A stretch of DNA of 26,390 nucleotides from a virus. Positions 5,503 to 14,083 of this stretch are shown here, piece by piece. The DNA lies in the IMG/VR virus record IMGVR_UViG_3300042507_000944, positions 1 to 26,390 of that record; one strand, 5' to 3'. The first letter of the stretch is position 1. Each line of letters starts with the position of its first letter. The position numbers were made by a program, and so were the translations under genes. Under the pieces are notes generated by a model. The model was not told the DNA's origin. It did no database searches and saw nothing but the letters and a program-made list of their open reading frames with translations.

Positions 5503-6221
5503 ATGCCCAACTCCTTAAATGTAATTAAAGGACGCATTTGTTGACCTATAAACTTACTGGCTATAACATTGCCTGCTCGCTGTGCTTGAGTGATAGCACC
5601 TTGTTTAGATAATATGTAGTTAAACTGCTGACCCTCACGCACTATGACCACAAACCAATCTTTATCATCCTCACTTAGAAAAGCCACTGCTTCAGTACTG
5701 CCACCTTTATTAGGCAATGTGCATTTGCTTACACGATAGGAAATATTATTGCTATCAAATCTTTCTTGAATATTTCTAACAGTAGTCCAATGTGGATTAT
5801 ATCGATCTACATCTTCAACTTGACGCCAGACATAACTTACTGGGCTATTCATAAGTGCTACAAGACTTTGTGTAGTGCCATCTTTTTTAATAACTCCAAG
5901 TTTAAGTTTAAGTGATCTTTTACCACTTCCTTTAGTTCCGTTATCAAATAGATCTATTTTTAATCCTCTCCAAAGAACTGGTAAAACTTCAGGGAGATTA
6001 CCAACCCCAGAACAAATGACTGCACCTGGCTGCGAAGCAGGGATGTTTCGCGAAGCGATGCCACTCGCCCCCGCAGGGGTTATGTCTTCCTCACTTGTCT
6101 TTGTCACACAAAGAGTAAAGTTAGTGTCATTAGTAGTAGTTAAGTTGTTAGTGTAGTTAGTGTTATTAATGTTTGTGAAATGTTCAGGTGATACCTGAGG
6201 TTTCGTGAAAAACTTTGTCAT
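5499..6221 (-). CDS. Hypothetical protein with low-complexity N-terminus and palindromic insert
   Basis: 240 residues in three parts. Residues about 14-38 are Asn/Thr-rich low complexity (NINNTNYTNNLTTTNDTNFT). Residues about 47-68 (DITPAGASGIASRNIPASQ) are encoded by a GC-rich, hairpin-rich DNA insert unlike the rest of the gene. Residues about 80-240 form a folded domain, VLWRGLKIDLFD to the end, with charged beta strands and Trp residues. The real domain therefore probably starts after the insert and the N-terminus is a linker or tail. There is no recognised enzyme motif. It is the first gene after the boundary region, with AAGGAAA before its ATG. Being first in the operon hints at an early, abundant product, perhaps nucleic-acid binding, but this is inference. 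Confidence 0.7.
   Translation of the reverse strand: MTKFFTKPQVSPEHFTNINNTNYTNNLTTTNDTNFTLCVTKTSEEDITPAGASGIASRNIPASQPGAVICSGVGNLPEVLPVLWRGLKIDLFDNGTKGSGKRSLKLKLGVIKKDGTTQSLVALMNSPVSYVWRQVEDVDRYNPHWTTVRNIQERFDSNNISYRVSKCTLPNKGGSTEAVAFLSEDDKDWFVVIVREGQQFNYILSKQGAITQAQRAGNVIASKFIGQQMRPLITFKELGI
6025..6079. repeat. GC-rich palindromic element inside a coding region
   Basis: About 55 bases packed with small palindromes: CTGC-GAA-GCAG (6030-6040), TTCGCGAA (6047-6054) and CCCC-N4-GGGG (about 6068-6079). GCGAAGC is present twice (6032-6038 and 6050-6056). It is much richer in GC than its surroundings and keeps the reading frame of the host gene. It resembles in style the small dispersed palindromic repeats of cyanobacteria and the in-frame palindromic elements of Rickettsia. 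No relationship has been tested. Confidence 0.6.
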
Positions 6222-6537
6222 ATTGATGTTTCCTTATTTTATCAGTTATGGTAAAAGACACATCACTGTCCTTTACTCACCTTGAAGCCCCATTGAAGGG
6301 GCCTCTCGGTTTGTGATGTTGTGGAGCATTGCACTCCGATACTGAATAAAACGATAAGAAAACAATCTTACGTTATTGACCCTATGAACTCGATAGAAGC
6401 CTTGCCGGACTAATAAGGAGCTTATCAATAAAATAAGATGTCAGGGGAAGAAGGAGATCAAAATGGCATTATTGAAAATAAAAAGCAATCCACCCCTGAC
6501 AAGTACTATTTAAACATAATGCAAGAAAGAAGTCAAG
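6222..6537. other. Structured gene-free boundary region
   Basis: This is the only stretch above 300 bases without a convincing gene. It contains, from left to right, an outer stem ACATCAC/GTGATGT (6260-6266 with 6313-6319) enclosing a GC-rich hairpin (6284-6305), a small GGAG/CTCC hairpin (6323-6337), and a 9-pair stem with one bulge (6350-6374). An ATAAG-GAG-CTTAT repeat near 6413-6425 and a long-range inverted repeat TGTCAGGGG/CCCCTGACA (6439-6447 with 6493-6501) follow. It could be the 5' leader of the leftward operon, a small structured RNA or a replication origin. The sequence alone does not decide. No tRNA cloverleaf is evident. Confidence 0.6.
6508..6536 (-). promoter_or_regulatory. 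Leftward sigma70-like promoter
   Basis: TTGACT (6536-6531), a 17-base spacer and TTAAAT (6513-6508) form a good -35 and an acceptable -10. It lies just past the stop of the zinc-ribbon gene and points into the boundary region toward the gene at 6221. It would give a leader of roughly 280 bases. It is the best candidate to start the left-hand module. Confidence 0.5.
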
Positions 6538-6801
6538 TTATCGGCGAAAATCATTCCATTTTTTCTTGCAGTTATAACACTTAGTTCGCCAGAATGTGTT
6601 GTCATCACGATCCTGTTTGCGTTCAATGACTATGACTCGATCTCTAACCATTAGGTCGCAGTCATCGCAGGGCTGGTGTGTTTTCTTAGGTTCAAAGATC
6701 ATGTCTTCATAGGCTTCTTCAGCAAGATGCCCACCCCACTTCCTTTTAAAACTGCCCAGTGGTTTTACAAGTTGTTCAAACTTTTCTTTTTTCATACTCA
6801 T
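6538..6801 (-). CDS. Zinc-ribbon protein
   Basis: 87 residues. Cysteines at 45, 48, 75 and 78 form two CxxC knuckles (CDDC and CYNC) about 26 residues apart, with beta strands between (RVIVIERK), which is a classic zinc ribbon. The N-terminal 40 residues are basic and helical. Such proteins bind DNA, RNA or RNA polymerase. The gene is the last of the right-hand module. A perfect 20-base palindrome (6794-6813) covers its start codon and no ribosome-binding site is visible, so expression may be autoregulated. A start at the third codon (also ATG) is possible. Confidence 0.75.
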   Translation of the reverse strand: MSMKKEKFEQLVKPLGSFKRKWGGHLAEEAYEDMIFEPKKTHQPCDDCDLMVRDRVIVIERKQDRDDNTFWRTKCYNCKKKWNDFRR

Positions 6802-6813
6802 AATTATGAGTAT
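6794..6813. promoter_or_regulatory. Perfect 20-base palindrome over a start codon
   Basis: ATACTCATAA followed by its exact reverse complement, with no spacer. It includes the ATG at 6801-6799. It may be an operator for a dimeric protein or a hairpin that hides the start of the zinc-ribbon gene. Confidence 0.55.
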
Positions 6814-6822
6814 TTGGCAAAA

Positions 6823-7029
6823 TCACATCTTGATTACGAATACAGCACCGCAGACCAGTGTAAAGATTCCCAGGCCTGATCTGAAGGCTAATTTGACGAA
6901 AAAGTTCTTAAATCCATCTATTTCTTTGTGGATTTCGTCTATCTTTGCGTCTAAATTGTCTAATCTTTTTTCAATGGCAGCATAACGCATACTGCACACT
7001 TCTTCGTGATCTTTTAGTGTTCTTGCCAT
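6823..7029 (-). CDS. XhlA-like holin-associated membrane protein
   Basis: 68 residues. Residues 15-45 form an amphipathic helix with heptads (IEKRLDNLDAKIDEIHKEID), followed by a single hydrophobic membrane segment at about 49-66 and a short Lys-Met tail. This layout matches the haemolysin XhlA family, small membrane proteins of phage lysis cassettes that cooperate with a holin or with the lysin. GGAG lies eight bases before the ATG. No endolysin is seen beside it, so a lysis role is likely but not certain. Other small coiled-coil membrane proteins could look the same. Confidence 0.6.
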   Translation of the reverse strand: MARTLKDHEEVCSMRYAAIEKRLDNLDAKIDEIHKEIDGFKNFFVKLAFRSGLGIFTLVCGAVFVIKM

Positions 7030-7052
7030 GTCATTCTCCCATTGTTGCTAAA

Positions 7053-7235
7053 TTATTCTGTTGGCACTGCATTGTCATTAGTTTTATCAATAAATTCTTC
7101 TTGATACCAACCAGAATCGACTAGTTCTTGGTCAGAAATATCTAAGCCTGTTCTTGTTGAACCATCTGATAATCTAATACGACTAGGTCGTGCTTCCTGT
7201 CGCTTCATTTCTTTTAAATTTACCCATACTAACAT
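7053..7235 (-). CDS. Small hypothetical protein
   Basis: 60 residues, MLVWVNLKEMKRQEARPSRI, then a turn-rich SDGSTRTGLDIS and an acidic C-terminus. AAGGA is well placed before the ATG. It sits between the LamG-type adhesin and the XhlA-like gene. The family is unrecognised. By position it could be a virion accessory or lysis-associated protein. Confidence 0.6.
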   Translation of the reverse strand: MLVWVNLKEMKRQEARPSRIRLSDGSTRTGLDISDQELVDSGWYQEEFIDKTNDNAVPTE

Positions 7236-7244
7236 GATAATTCC

Positions 7245-8018
7245 TTAAACTATTTGATTTACACCATAGTTACTTGATGTGCTTAGAACTTGTATTTGCA
7301 AACTACTGGTAGTTAATGCTGTAGTAGGAACTTGATAAGTATCACCTTGATATAATGCTGCACCTTTAACAACTCGAAGTTCACTGCAATAGATATATGT
7401 ATCTCTAGCAGGACCGTTATCGTCTGATGCTAACGACACTATATAAGGCACATTCACACTAGCAGTCTGTGACAATGTTCTCATCCTTGTTCCGTTGATA
7501 TACCAACTCATAATGCCATCTTTTCTTGCTAATGCAATGTGATGCCATGTGCTAGTTGAAAGTGCTGGACTAACTGTATATTCGCTACCACCGGAAGGTA
7601 AGTAACTATCTATTCGACCTGTTGCTACCTGAAAACCGAATCCAGTGCTTCCTGCAAACCGTAGGCTAGCAATTAACAAACAGTTTCTATTTGATTCTTT
7701 AAAATTAATCCATGATTCTATAGTATAATCGCCTGTGCCAAAAGCAAATTCACTGCTGCCAGATGAACCAGTTAAAGTTGCATAGGCAGTGTTTCCCCAA
7801 TCCATAGTAATTGGTAAATTTTTAGTCACACTGGTTGTTGTAGTAATGCCACTGCTAATGTTAACTGGCCAATTGTTTTTACTGAGATCTTTAACTCCAG
7901 TCTCGGTGCCTACTAGCAATAGACTGGCCACGCTGGTAGTGCTAATATAATTAGGCGTAGCTATAACGGGCTTTGTTTTACTAACAATCCCCTGTCTTAA
8001 TGGGTGAACTAAACTCAT
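7245..8018 (-). CDS. LamG/concanavalin-like tail adhesin
   Basis: 257 residues. Residues about 95-245 fit a laminin-G/concanavalin-like jelly roll: FGTGDYTIESWINF, then SLRFAGSTGFGFQV, then STWHHIALARKDGIMSWYINGTRM, then YIYCSELRVVKGAALYQG. The W-H-H-I-A and W-Y-I-N-G motifs are typical of the LamG-3 type. Such domains bind glycans and are common on phage fibres. The N-terminal 90 residues probably attach to the fibre or another virion protein. The gene overlaps the 112-residue beta protein by its ATG and follows the two large fibre genes, so host recognition is the likely role. Confidence 0.75.
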   Translation of the reverse strand: MSLVHPLRQGIVSKTKPVIATPNYISTTSVASLLLVGTETGVKDLSKNNWPVNISSGITTTTSVTKNLPITMDWGNTAYATLTGSSGSSEFAFGTGDYTIESWINFKESNRNCLLIASLRFAGSTGFGFQVATGRIDSYLPSGGSEYTVSPALSTSTWHHIALARKDGIMSWYINGTRMRTLSQTASVNVPYIVSLASDDNGPARDTYIYCSELRVVKGAALYQGDTYQVPTTALTTSSLQIQVLSTSSNYGVNQIV

Positions 8019-8356
8019 TATGCAATCTCCATCACACTAACTGTGACATGTAGATCATCGGCTGCACTTGCTGTAGCACGAATTTTCTGTCCACGCTTGA
8101 GCACAATCCTGTTGGGCACAATTTCTAAACTGGTATCAGCTGGCACAGGAATTGTATGTGCCAACTTGCTTAGTTCAGTGTTGCTGCTGTCAGCGATAGT
8201 GATTGTGATATCAGCTGAGTTAGTGCCATCCACATTGGCTACCAAGACGCTCATTACAACGGCACGCTCTGCGTCCGCTGTGTTGGGTGCTTGATAGACG
8301 TCAGTAATTGAAGTACTGCTCAGTTTAACTGTTGCGTTGTTGAATGTATTAGACAT
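8018..8356 (-). CDS. Small beta-rich virion protein
   Basis: 112 residues, almost wholly beta: SITDVYQAP, then AVVMSVLVANVDGTNSADITITI, then IVPNRIVLKRGQKIRATASA, then DLHVTVSVMEIA. This pattern recurs in small structural proteins of marine phages found next to fibre genes. It would fit a decoration, collar or fibre-associated protein. There are no cysteines or signal. It lies between the collagen-like fibre and the LamG adhesin. The exact virion location is unknown. Confidence 0.65.
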   Translation of the reverse strand: MSNTFNNATVKLSSTSITDVYQAPNTADAERAVVMSVLVANVDGTNSADITITIADSSNTELSKLAHTIPVPADTSLEIVPNRIVLKRGQKIRATASAADDLHVTVSVMEIA

Positions 8357-8383
8357 TTTTATTTGTTCCTTTAATCTTTAATT

Positions 8384-11242
8384 TTAACCTAATGCAATCA
8401 TTAATGCAATCACATCTTCGGTATCTGCTGCTGGACCGCTAGGTCCTGATGGTCCTGTTGGACCCGGCACTGTTGAAGCAGCACCTTGAACGCCTTGTGG
8501 TCCTTGTGGTCCGGTAGCACCTGCGTCACCTTGAACGCCTTGTGGTCCTTGTGGTCCGGTAGCACCGGTATTGCCTTGTGGTCCTGTTGGGCCCACGTCA
8601 CCTTGAACACCCTGAGGTCCTTGTGGTCCAACATCTCCTTGAACGCCTTGTGGTCCTTGTGGTCCGGTAGCACCTGTTGGTCCTTGTGGACCAGTTGGTC
8701 CAAGAGCAGCCAAGTTGGTCCAGTTTGTGCCAGTCCAAATGCTAGCAGCACCCGTTTCGTACTTGACAGCATCAGGTGTCAATGTGCCAGTGATAAATCC
8801 ACTGCCGTTGCTGGCATCAATACGATTGACAACACCCAAGAACTGGATGAAGTTTGATCCTGTTGGCATTACATCAGTGTATCCACCAGTAGCACCTAGA
8901 TAGATGCGATCGCCTGTGCTAAATGCTGCTGTGTTAACACCTTTGATTTCACCAAGAACCAACATGCGTCCTTCAGCTTGATCTGCTAGTGTCACATCAA
9001 GAACACCTACTGCAACCTTAGCTGGATCATCTGCACGAGCTGCACCAACAGTAATGGTGTTGCCACTAATGCCAACTTGATAAACTGGTGTGCCTTTGCT
9101 TAGACTTCCACCGCTGACGTTTTTAACATTCTCATAGATTGTCTTGGCATTGACACGGTCAGTCCAATCAGTAGTTCCATCAGCGTTGGCCACTAGGTAT
9201 TGATCATCAGTTGCCGGAGCTGTTGTTGGCAATGTATATTCATTAAACAGTGTCAATCCAGTGGTGTTGATATTAAGGACTTCTGTATTGTCCGCATATA
9301 TTACAACACCACTGCCAGTTGTTCCGGCGGCAATGATAGCACCACCACGGAAATCATTTGCATTAGCCTGTATGTTAAGACCACTGTCATCACCAGCACC
9401 TTTGATATAAGCAGCACCGCCAAAGGCAAATTTTAAACCTGTTTCGCTTAGAGTGGCAAAAGTTGTGCCATCTGCTTTTTGGAATTGATGACTATCACTG
9501 TTGTATAGATTAGCAGTGTTCTTAAGTTCTAAACGAGTTGCTTCAGTGGTTGTGCCAGTATTGACAGTTTGAAATATCATTCTACTACCACGAGCACTAC
9601 CTGTAAAGTCTTCCATTGCAGTGACCTGTATGCGGGCAGTGCGACTTCCAGCTCCTGTGCTGCTGTTAGAAGTTTGTCCGTTAAACAGCAGTTTACCAAC
9701 ACTGTCGCCATTCCTTAATGCATTTCTACGACCACTTGCACCACTTCTGCGTCCACTTGAAAACACTAAGAAGTTGGTATCATTCAATGTAGTGTTATCC
9801 GCACCACTGTTCATTGTCATTGAACCAACTGTTTGACTTGTGCCCACAGTGTAGGTTCCTACACCACCAGTTCCTGTGCCCAGGGCGGTAATAAATGTGC
9901 CTGAAGTGACGCCTGTTGCATAGACACGTTGTCCAATACTGATAACGCCACTGCTAACTGCTGTGACATCTAATGTAGTGCCACTAATGCTGGCCGTGAA
10001 TACTGCTGCATCTTCAAACGGCACACCAAACATTACTAACTGACTGTTGATAATGTTCATTGCTGTTCTACCGTAGCCAGTGTGGGTATCAACACCGTTG
10101 GACATAGTCAATGTTGGTGCATCATTAAATGCATTTCCAAAGTTTAAGAATGAGGTAGGAGGAGCTGATGCTGAACCTGCTGCCCAATTCTGATTAAAGA
10201 ATACTTGACGACTTGTTGTGTTTAGTTGAACACCTTGTGGTTGTGCTCGCATGATAATTCGTGCACCACTATTAGTTGATGTTGTGGCATTGCCCGCAAA
10301 TGCTTCGGTGGATAATCCAATAATTTGTGCTGGTGCAAGATCAATATCACTGGCCCAACGAGCACCGTCGTATCCACCACCGGCAATGACAAATAATGTG
10401 TCACCGCTGCCTGTGGCTGTTGGTGTTGCTGGTGTTCCGCGACCACCTTCCATTAAGAACGCTGGAGTTGCTGGTGTCACTCCAGTGCCGCCTGGACGAT
10501 TTTGTCCATACCCACGTAGAACAAATTCTGGACGCAACCCTACGGTGTAGTTGCTAACAACCATTGCTGGTGTTTGTGTGTTTCCTGCACGAATCAATGC
10601 CTGTCCGTTGGCATCTAGAGGAAATCCACCTGATGAAACTAAATCTTGTGTGACTACACTGTTGAATATGACATTGCTGGTAGTGTTTAGGCTTTGATCA
10701 GCACCCGGTCCGCTCGGTCCAGTTGGTCCAGCATCACCTTGAACTCCTTGTGGTCCTTGTGGTCCAGTTGCTCCAGCATCGCCCTGTGGTCCTTGAGGTC
10801 CTACTGCACCCGATGGACCTTGTGGACCGGTATCTCCAGTTGCACCACTAGGTCCACTAGGACCAGTTGGTCCAGCATCACCTTGAACTCCTTGTGGTCC
10901 TTGAGGACCCACTGCACCAGTTGATCCATTAGCACCTGAAGGTCCTTGCGGTCCTGCTACGCCTTGTGGTCCAGTATCTCCAGTTGCACCACTTGGTCCT
11001 TGAGGACCTGCAACTCCCTGTGGTCCTGCTGGTCCAGATGCACCACTTGGTCCAGTTGGTCCCACTGCACCTGCACCGGTGATTAAAATACCACCAGGTG
11101 TTGAACCATCACCAATGCGGAATTCTTGTGTATCTACAACCCATAGTGGTTCTCCGGCAGCAGCTTCATAGGCTAAAATACTTGTCTCGGTGCCTCTACG
11201 CAGTTGTAGCGGAGGAATGTCGAAATCGTTAGGTGTTGTCAT
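8384..11242 (-). CDS. Collagen-like tail fibre with Mtd-type N-terminus
   Basis: 952 residues. Residues 10-52 (LQLRRGTET..., [17 protein letters not shown]) match the N-terminal attachment domain of the phage major tropism determinant type. Residues 61-180 are 40 uninterrupted Gly-X-Y triplets of collagen type. Residues about 185-840 are beta-rich fibre domains, including a segment near 720-830 ([37 protein letters not shown]) common in aquatic phage fibres. Residues about 848-922 are 25 more triplets, then STVP and four further triplets, and a short hydrophobic end. The collagen parts should form a rigid trimeric stalk. It lies between the 939-residue fibre and small adhesin genes, so it is a receptor-binding or side fibre. 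The repeats could vary in number by recombination. Confidence 0.85.
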   Translation of the reverse strand: MTTPNDFDIPPLQLRRGTETSILAYEAAAGEPLWVVDTQEFRIGDGSTPGGILITGAGAVGPTGPSGASGPAGPQGVAGPQGPSGATGDTGPQGVAGPQGPSGANGSTGAVGPQGPQGVQGDAGPTGPSGPSGATGDTGPQGPSGAVGPQGPQGDAGATGPQGPQGVQGDAGPTGPSGPGADQSLNTTSNVIFNSVVTQDLVSSGGFPLDANGQALIRAGNTQTPAMVVSNYTVGLRPEFVLRGYGQNRPGGTGVTPATPAFLMEGGRGTPATPTATGSGDTLFVIAGGGYDGARWASDIDLAPAQIIGLSTEAFAGNATTSTNSGARIIMRAQPQGVQLNTTSRQVFFNQNWAAGSASAPPTSFLNFGNAFNDAPTLTMSNGVDTHTGYGRTAMNIINSQLVMFGVPFEDAAVFTASISGTTLDVTAVSSGVISIGQRVYATGVTSGTFITALGTGTGGVGTYTVGTSQTVGSMTMNSGADNTTLNDTNFLVFSSGRRSGASGRRNALRNGDSVGKLLFNGQTSNSSTGAGSRTARIQVTAMEDFTGSARGSRMIFQTVNTGTTTEATRLELKNTANLYNSDSHQFQKADGTTFATLSETGLKFAFGGAAYIKGAGDDSGLNIQANANDFRGGAIIAAGTTGSGVVIYADNTEVLNINTTGLTLFNEYTLPTTAPATDDQYLVANADGTTDWTDRVNAKTIYENVKNVSGGSLSKGTPVYQVGISGNTITVGAARADDPAKVAVGVLDVTLADQAEGRMLVLGEIKGVNTAAFSTGDRIYLGATGGYTDVMPTGSNFIQFLGVVNRIDASNGSGFITGTLTPDAVKYETGAASIWTGTNWTNLAALGPTGPQGPTGATGPQGPQGVQGDVGPQGPQGVQGDVGPTGPQGNTGATGPQGPQGVQGDAGATGPQGPQGVQGAASTVPGPTGPSGPSGPAADTEDVIALMIALG
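8455..8705. repeat. Collagen-coding repeats, C-terminal block
   Basis: Near-identical repeats of 36-45 bases code for units of the type [11 protein letters not shown]. The core CCTTGTGGTCCTTGTGGTCC appears in almost the same form at about 8492, 8536, 8606 and 8644. This part of the fibre gene is prone to unequal recombination and to misassembly. Confidence 0.7.
10709..11065. repeat. Collagen-coding repeats, N-terminal block
   Basis: A second set of degenerate short repeats codes for the 40 Gly-X-Y triplets near the fibre N-terminus. Several units share sequence with the C-terminal block, so exchange between the two blocks is possible. Confidence 0.65.
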
Positions 11243-11251
11243 TGTTAATCC

Positions 11252-14071
11252 TTATATTAGTCCCTGGTCATATCCGCGCCAGGCTGTTCTTTGAACCGTT
11301 TGATCTTGATACTGAACACCAGCTGGGAAGAATGGTGCAAAAGTCCCGTCATAATTGTAAATTGCTCGAACATGCAAATTGCTTGATGTGTTGTTTGAAC
11401 CAATTCTAGTATATCCACTGCTCTGTGCAAGTATGTTTGTTCCTCTTAGAGTCAAATTACTTGTAGTGTTGCCAATGGTAGTTTCTGCAGCAAAATCAAC
11501 TGACCCAGTGAATACAGTTGCAGCATAAACTGTGAAGTTGTTGGCTGTAATGTCTACGTCGATTGCGTCAACTGTCACATAGTCAACATCCGCAAGCATT
11601 GCTGGAGCTGTGATAGTTATGCCTGCCCCACCTATCAATGTCAGTGTATTGACTGCTGTCAATGTGACATTGGTATTGGTCATGCTCAAACTACCGTTGT
11701 CAGTATTGCTTAACTGTAGGCTACTACCGCTGGCAAACTTTTGGAAACGCAGTTGATTGCTGTTGGATTGTAATAGTGTGTTGTTCTCACGCAGTGTTAA
11801 TCCTGTATTGGCATCACTTTCTAAACGAGTAGAAATTATTGCTGCACCTGACTGATTGGTTGCAGTTGAAAAACTGAATGAACCGTTTTCACCGACTTTG
11901 TATTTGATCGCATAGTCATTGATGTATAAGTCGTTGACTAGATCAGTGATACTGGCTGTGTTGCTGACATTAACAACTCCAGTGTCCGGATCAATGCTAA
12001 GACCTCCACCAATTCTAATACCTCCCAATATTGCACTAGTTGCAGTATTGACATGCAGTGTGTTTAGGTTTGTTGAATCAGTGACTCTTAAGCCTGTTCC
12101 ATAAGTGAAGATGCCTGGTTGTCCACCTGCTGCGGTAGTGCCTAACTGTCCATTCTTAATCCAGAATGATCCGCTACCACCAGGAACACCACCATCATCT
12201 GTTCCACCTGCTCGTCTGGTCCAAAGATTGTTTGTGGCCCAAACTTGCGTGCCAGCTGAATAAGGTTGATCACTCCAATTACGCAATCCGAGATCAATAT
12301 CAATGTCGACATCTACACCATCGGTAGTTGCTTCAACAGTGACTAATCCCCCAGTGAAGTTAATGTTGGTTGCAGTAGATTTTACATTAGTGCCTTCTTC
12401 TAAAATCTGAACACCGTTGCTGGCATTGACAGTTATAGTAGCAGTGTCACCTAATGCAGTCACTGATATAGCTGAACCCACAAAGTTCAATACTGTGGTT
12501 GTATTGTTAACCGATGTGCCTTCATCCTTGACTACAAATCCTTGTGCAGGAATATATCCAACGCTAGCAATACCATCAACTATTTGAATTGTAGTTCCGT
12601 CGACTCTAATTACACCAGAGGCTGTGCTAGAAGCATCATTAACACTGATTGCACCCACTTTGTTAATGCTGATATTGTCACCGATCTTAACAACACCAAA
12701 TGTGCTGGTAGTAGCAGGTGACAAATAGATAGTGGATGTATCAATAAACAACGTTCCATCAAACGTGCGTCCAATTCCATTTCCGTTAATCTTAACACCG
12801 CCCAATGTGCTGGTGCTGGCAATGGGCAATTCATAAGTACTGCCAGGAAGTGCTGCACCCAGCGTTGCAGTGTTAATTGTCATAACACCGGTGCTGCCAT
12901 TGATGCTTAGAAATTCTCCAACTTTGATACCACCCAATGTGCTGGTTGTGGCAATGGGCAATGAATAGGTGACAGGTCTCGTAGTTTGAACTGTTCCATC
13001 GCTCCAAAGGATTTGAGAAACCTTATACGCAGCCATTGAGCTTGAATTGATAAGGACACCTGGGGCAGGATCTGAATCAAACGGATTAGGATCATCCATT
13101 CCAATATAAACAGATTGACTACCAAAGATTCGTGTGCTGCTGCTTTTTACTCTAACTTCACCATCTTGTTGTAAGTTTACAATTGAGATGTGATTCTTAT
13201 CGGGAGCGGTATTGCTTAAGACTACAAAGTCTGGAGCGTATACTTCAGCGGAACCATTGTTTGGTTGAAATATAATGGCCTGCTTGAATTCATTCTCGGG
13301 TGAGCCAGTGACAGCCGAACCCATTACTAAACGAGCTGTGGGGCTGTTGCTGATTATGTCATAGCCATTGGTGTATAAGTCGTTGCTTAAACTCCAGAAC
13401 ACTAAATCACCTAAGTTGACCCAACTGCTGGTAGTTTCACCATTGGTAGTTAATACTTGTCCATAGAGACCTTTATTGCTAGGATAGTATAATCCAGCAA
13501 CTCGCAGTGAATCGACACTTAGTTGATTAAAGTCAACATCTTGATTGAATGAAGCAGTGCTGTTGAATATTGCCGGACCGTTGAATGTTGCAGTTGAATT
13601 TATAACCAATCCACTGCCCACGCCAGTTCCCATGACAAAATTGCGGCTGACAATTAAATCTTGAGTAGTGGCAGTTGTGGTCACTGTCAATGAAGCAAAT
13701 GGTGCTTCTTTCCAAACAACACGACGCCAGTTAGGTGCATCTTGTGCAGGAGCAATAGTGCTGGTAATGGTGGTATTAGTACCAGTGTTGCAGACATATA
13801 GACTATAAAGGCTGTTGACCAACTCGCCTCTGCGATAAACTGTTCCGCTGACCCAATCGCCTTTGAAATAGTTGGCAAAGTCATCTACCAATAGTTCAAC
13901 TGCATCAGTGTAGATGGTAGTGGTGCTTAATTCTGAAGTGGATTCAACAGATACCTCAGTATTAACAATAGTGACTGGTTGATCACCATCCGGTGTTATT
14001 GTAATTAAGGCTTCAGTGACCGTAGTGATCACATTGGTGTTGCTGGTAGAGACATTAACTGTGTAGCTCAT
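11252..14071 (-). CDS. Large tail fibre / structural protein
   Basis: 939 residues, rich in Thr, Ser, Asn and Val, and almost all beta. The N-terminus is MSYTVNVSTSNTNVITTVTE. The region about 60-115 (FKGDWVSGTVYRRGELVNSLYSLYVC) resembles carbohydrate-binding or fibre-shaft modules. Repeats in the middle include LPIATTSTLGGIKVG, LPIASTSTLGGVKING and ATTSTFGVVKIGD, which are of the fibre-shaft type seen in T4-like short fibres and cyanophage fibres. A second pair, VVKDEGTSVNNTTTVLNFVG and ILEEGTNVKSTATNINFTGG, shows another duplication. No catalytic depolymerase motif is evident. Downstream of the J-like gene, it is probably the central or long fibre. Confidence 0.75.
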   Translation of the reverse strand: MSYTVNVSTSNTNVITTVTEALITITPDGDQPVTIVNTEVSVESTSELSTTTIYTDAVELLVDDFANYFKGDWVSGTVYRRGELVNSLYSLYVCNTGTNTTITSTIAPAQDAPNWRRVVWKEAPFASLTVTTTATTQDLIVSRNFVMGTGVGSGLVINSTATFNGPAIFNSTASFNQDVDFNQLSVDSLRVAGLYYPSNKGLYGQVLTTNGETTSSWVNLGDLVFWSLSNDLYTNGYDIISNSPTARLVMGSAVTGSPENEFKQAIIFQPNNGSAEVYAPDFVVLSNTAPDKNHISIVNLQQDGEVRVKSSSTRIFGSQSVYIGMDDPNPFDSDPAPGVLINSSSMAAYKVSQILWSDGTVQTTRPVTYSLPIATTSTLGGIKVGEFLSINGSTGVMTINTATLGAALPGSTYELPIASTSTLGGVKINGNGIGRTFDGTLFIDTSTIYLSPATTSTFGVVKIGDNISINKVGAISVNDASSTASGVIRVDGTTIQIVDGIASVGYIPAQGFVVKDEGTSVNNTTTVLNFVGSAISVTALGDTATITVNASNGVQILEEGTNVKSTATNINFTGGLVTVEATTDGVDVDIDIDLGLRNWSDQPYSAGTQVWATNNLWTRRAGGTDDGGVPGGSGSFWIKNGQLGTTAAGGQPGIFTYGTGLRVTDSTNLNTLHVNTATSAILGGIRIGGGLSIDPDTGVVNVSNTASITDLVNDLYINDYAIKYKVGENGSFSFSTATNQSGAAIISTRLESDANTGLTLRENNTLLQSNSNQLRFQKFASGSSLQLSNTDNGSLSMTNTNVTLTAVNTLTLIGGAGITITAPAMLADVDYVTVDAIDVDITANNFTVYAATVFTGSVDFAAETTIGNTTSNLTLRGTNILAQSSGYTRIGSNNTSSNLHVRAIYNYDGTFAPFFPAGVQYQDQTVQRTAWRGYDQGLI

Positions 14072-14083
14072 GTGTCTCTCCCC

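Noticed and set aside
6222-6537. Possible tRNA or tmRNA
   Set aside because: Hairpins are present, but no T-loop consensus, acceptor stem or CCA-type end could be found on either strand.
6438-6584. Plus-strand frame of 48 codons beginning MSGEEGDQNG
   Set aside because: No ribosome site at a usable distance, and it runs into the 3' end of the zinc-ribbon gene. The shorter frame at 6463 has the better signals.
8455-8705. Regular short repeats resembling a CRISPR array
   Set aside because: The repeats are in frame, encode Gly-X-Y triplets and have no unique spacers of constant length.
8486-8857. Plus-strand frame of Leu-Trp-Ser repeats
   Set aside because: It is the mirror of the collagen-coding repeats. 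The repeat LWSLWSG comes only from the complement of Gly-Pro-Gln codons.
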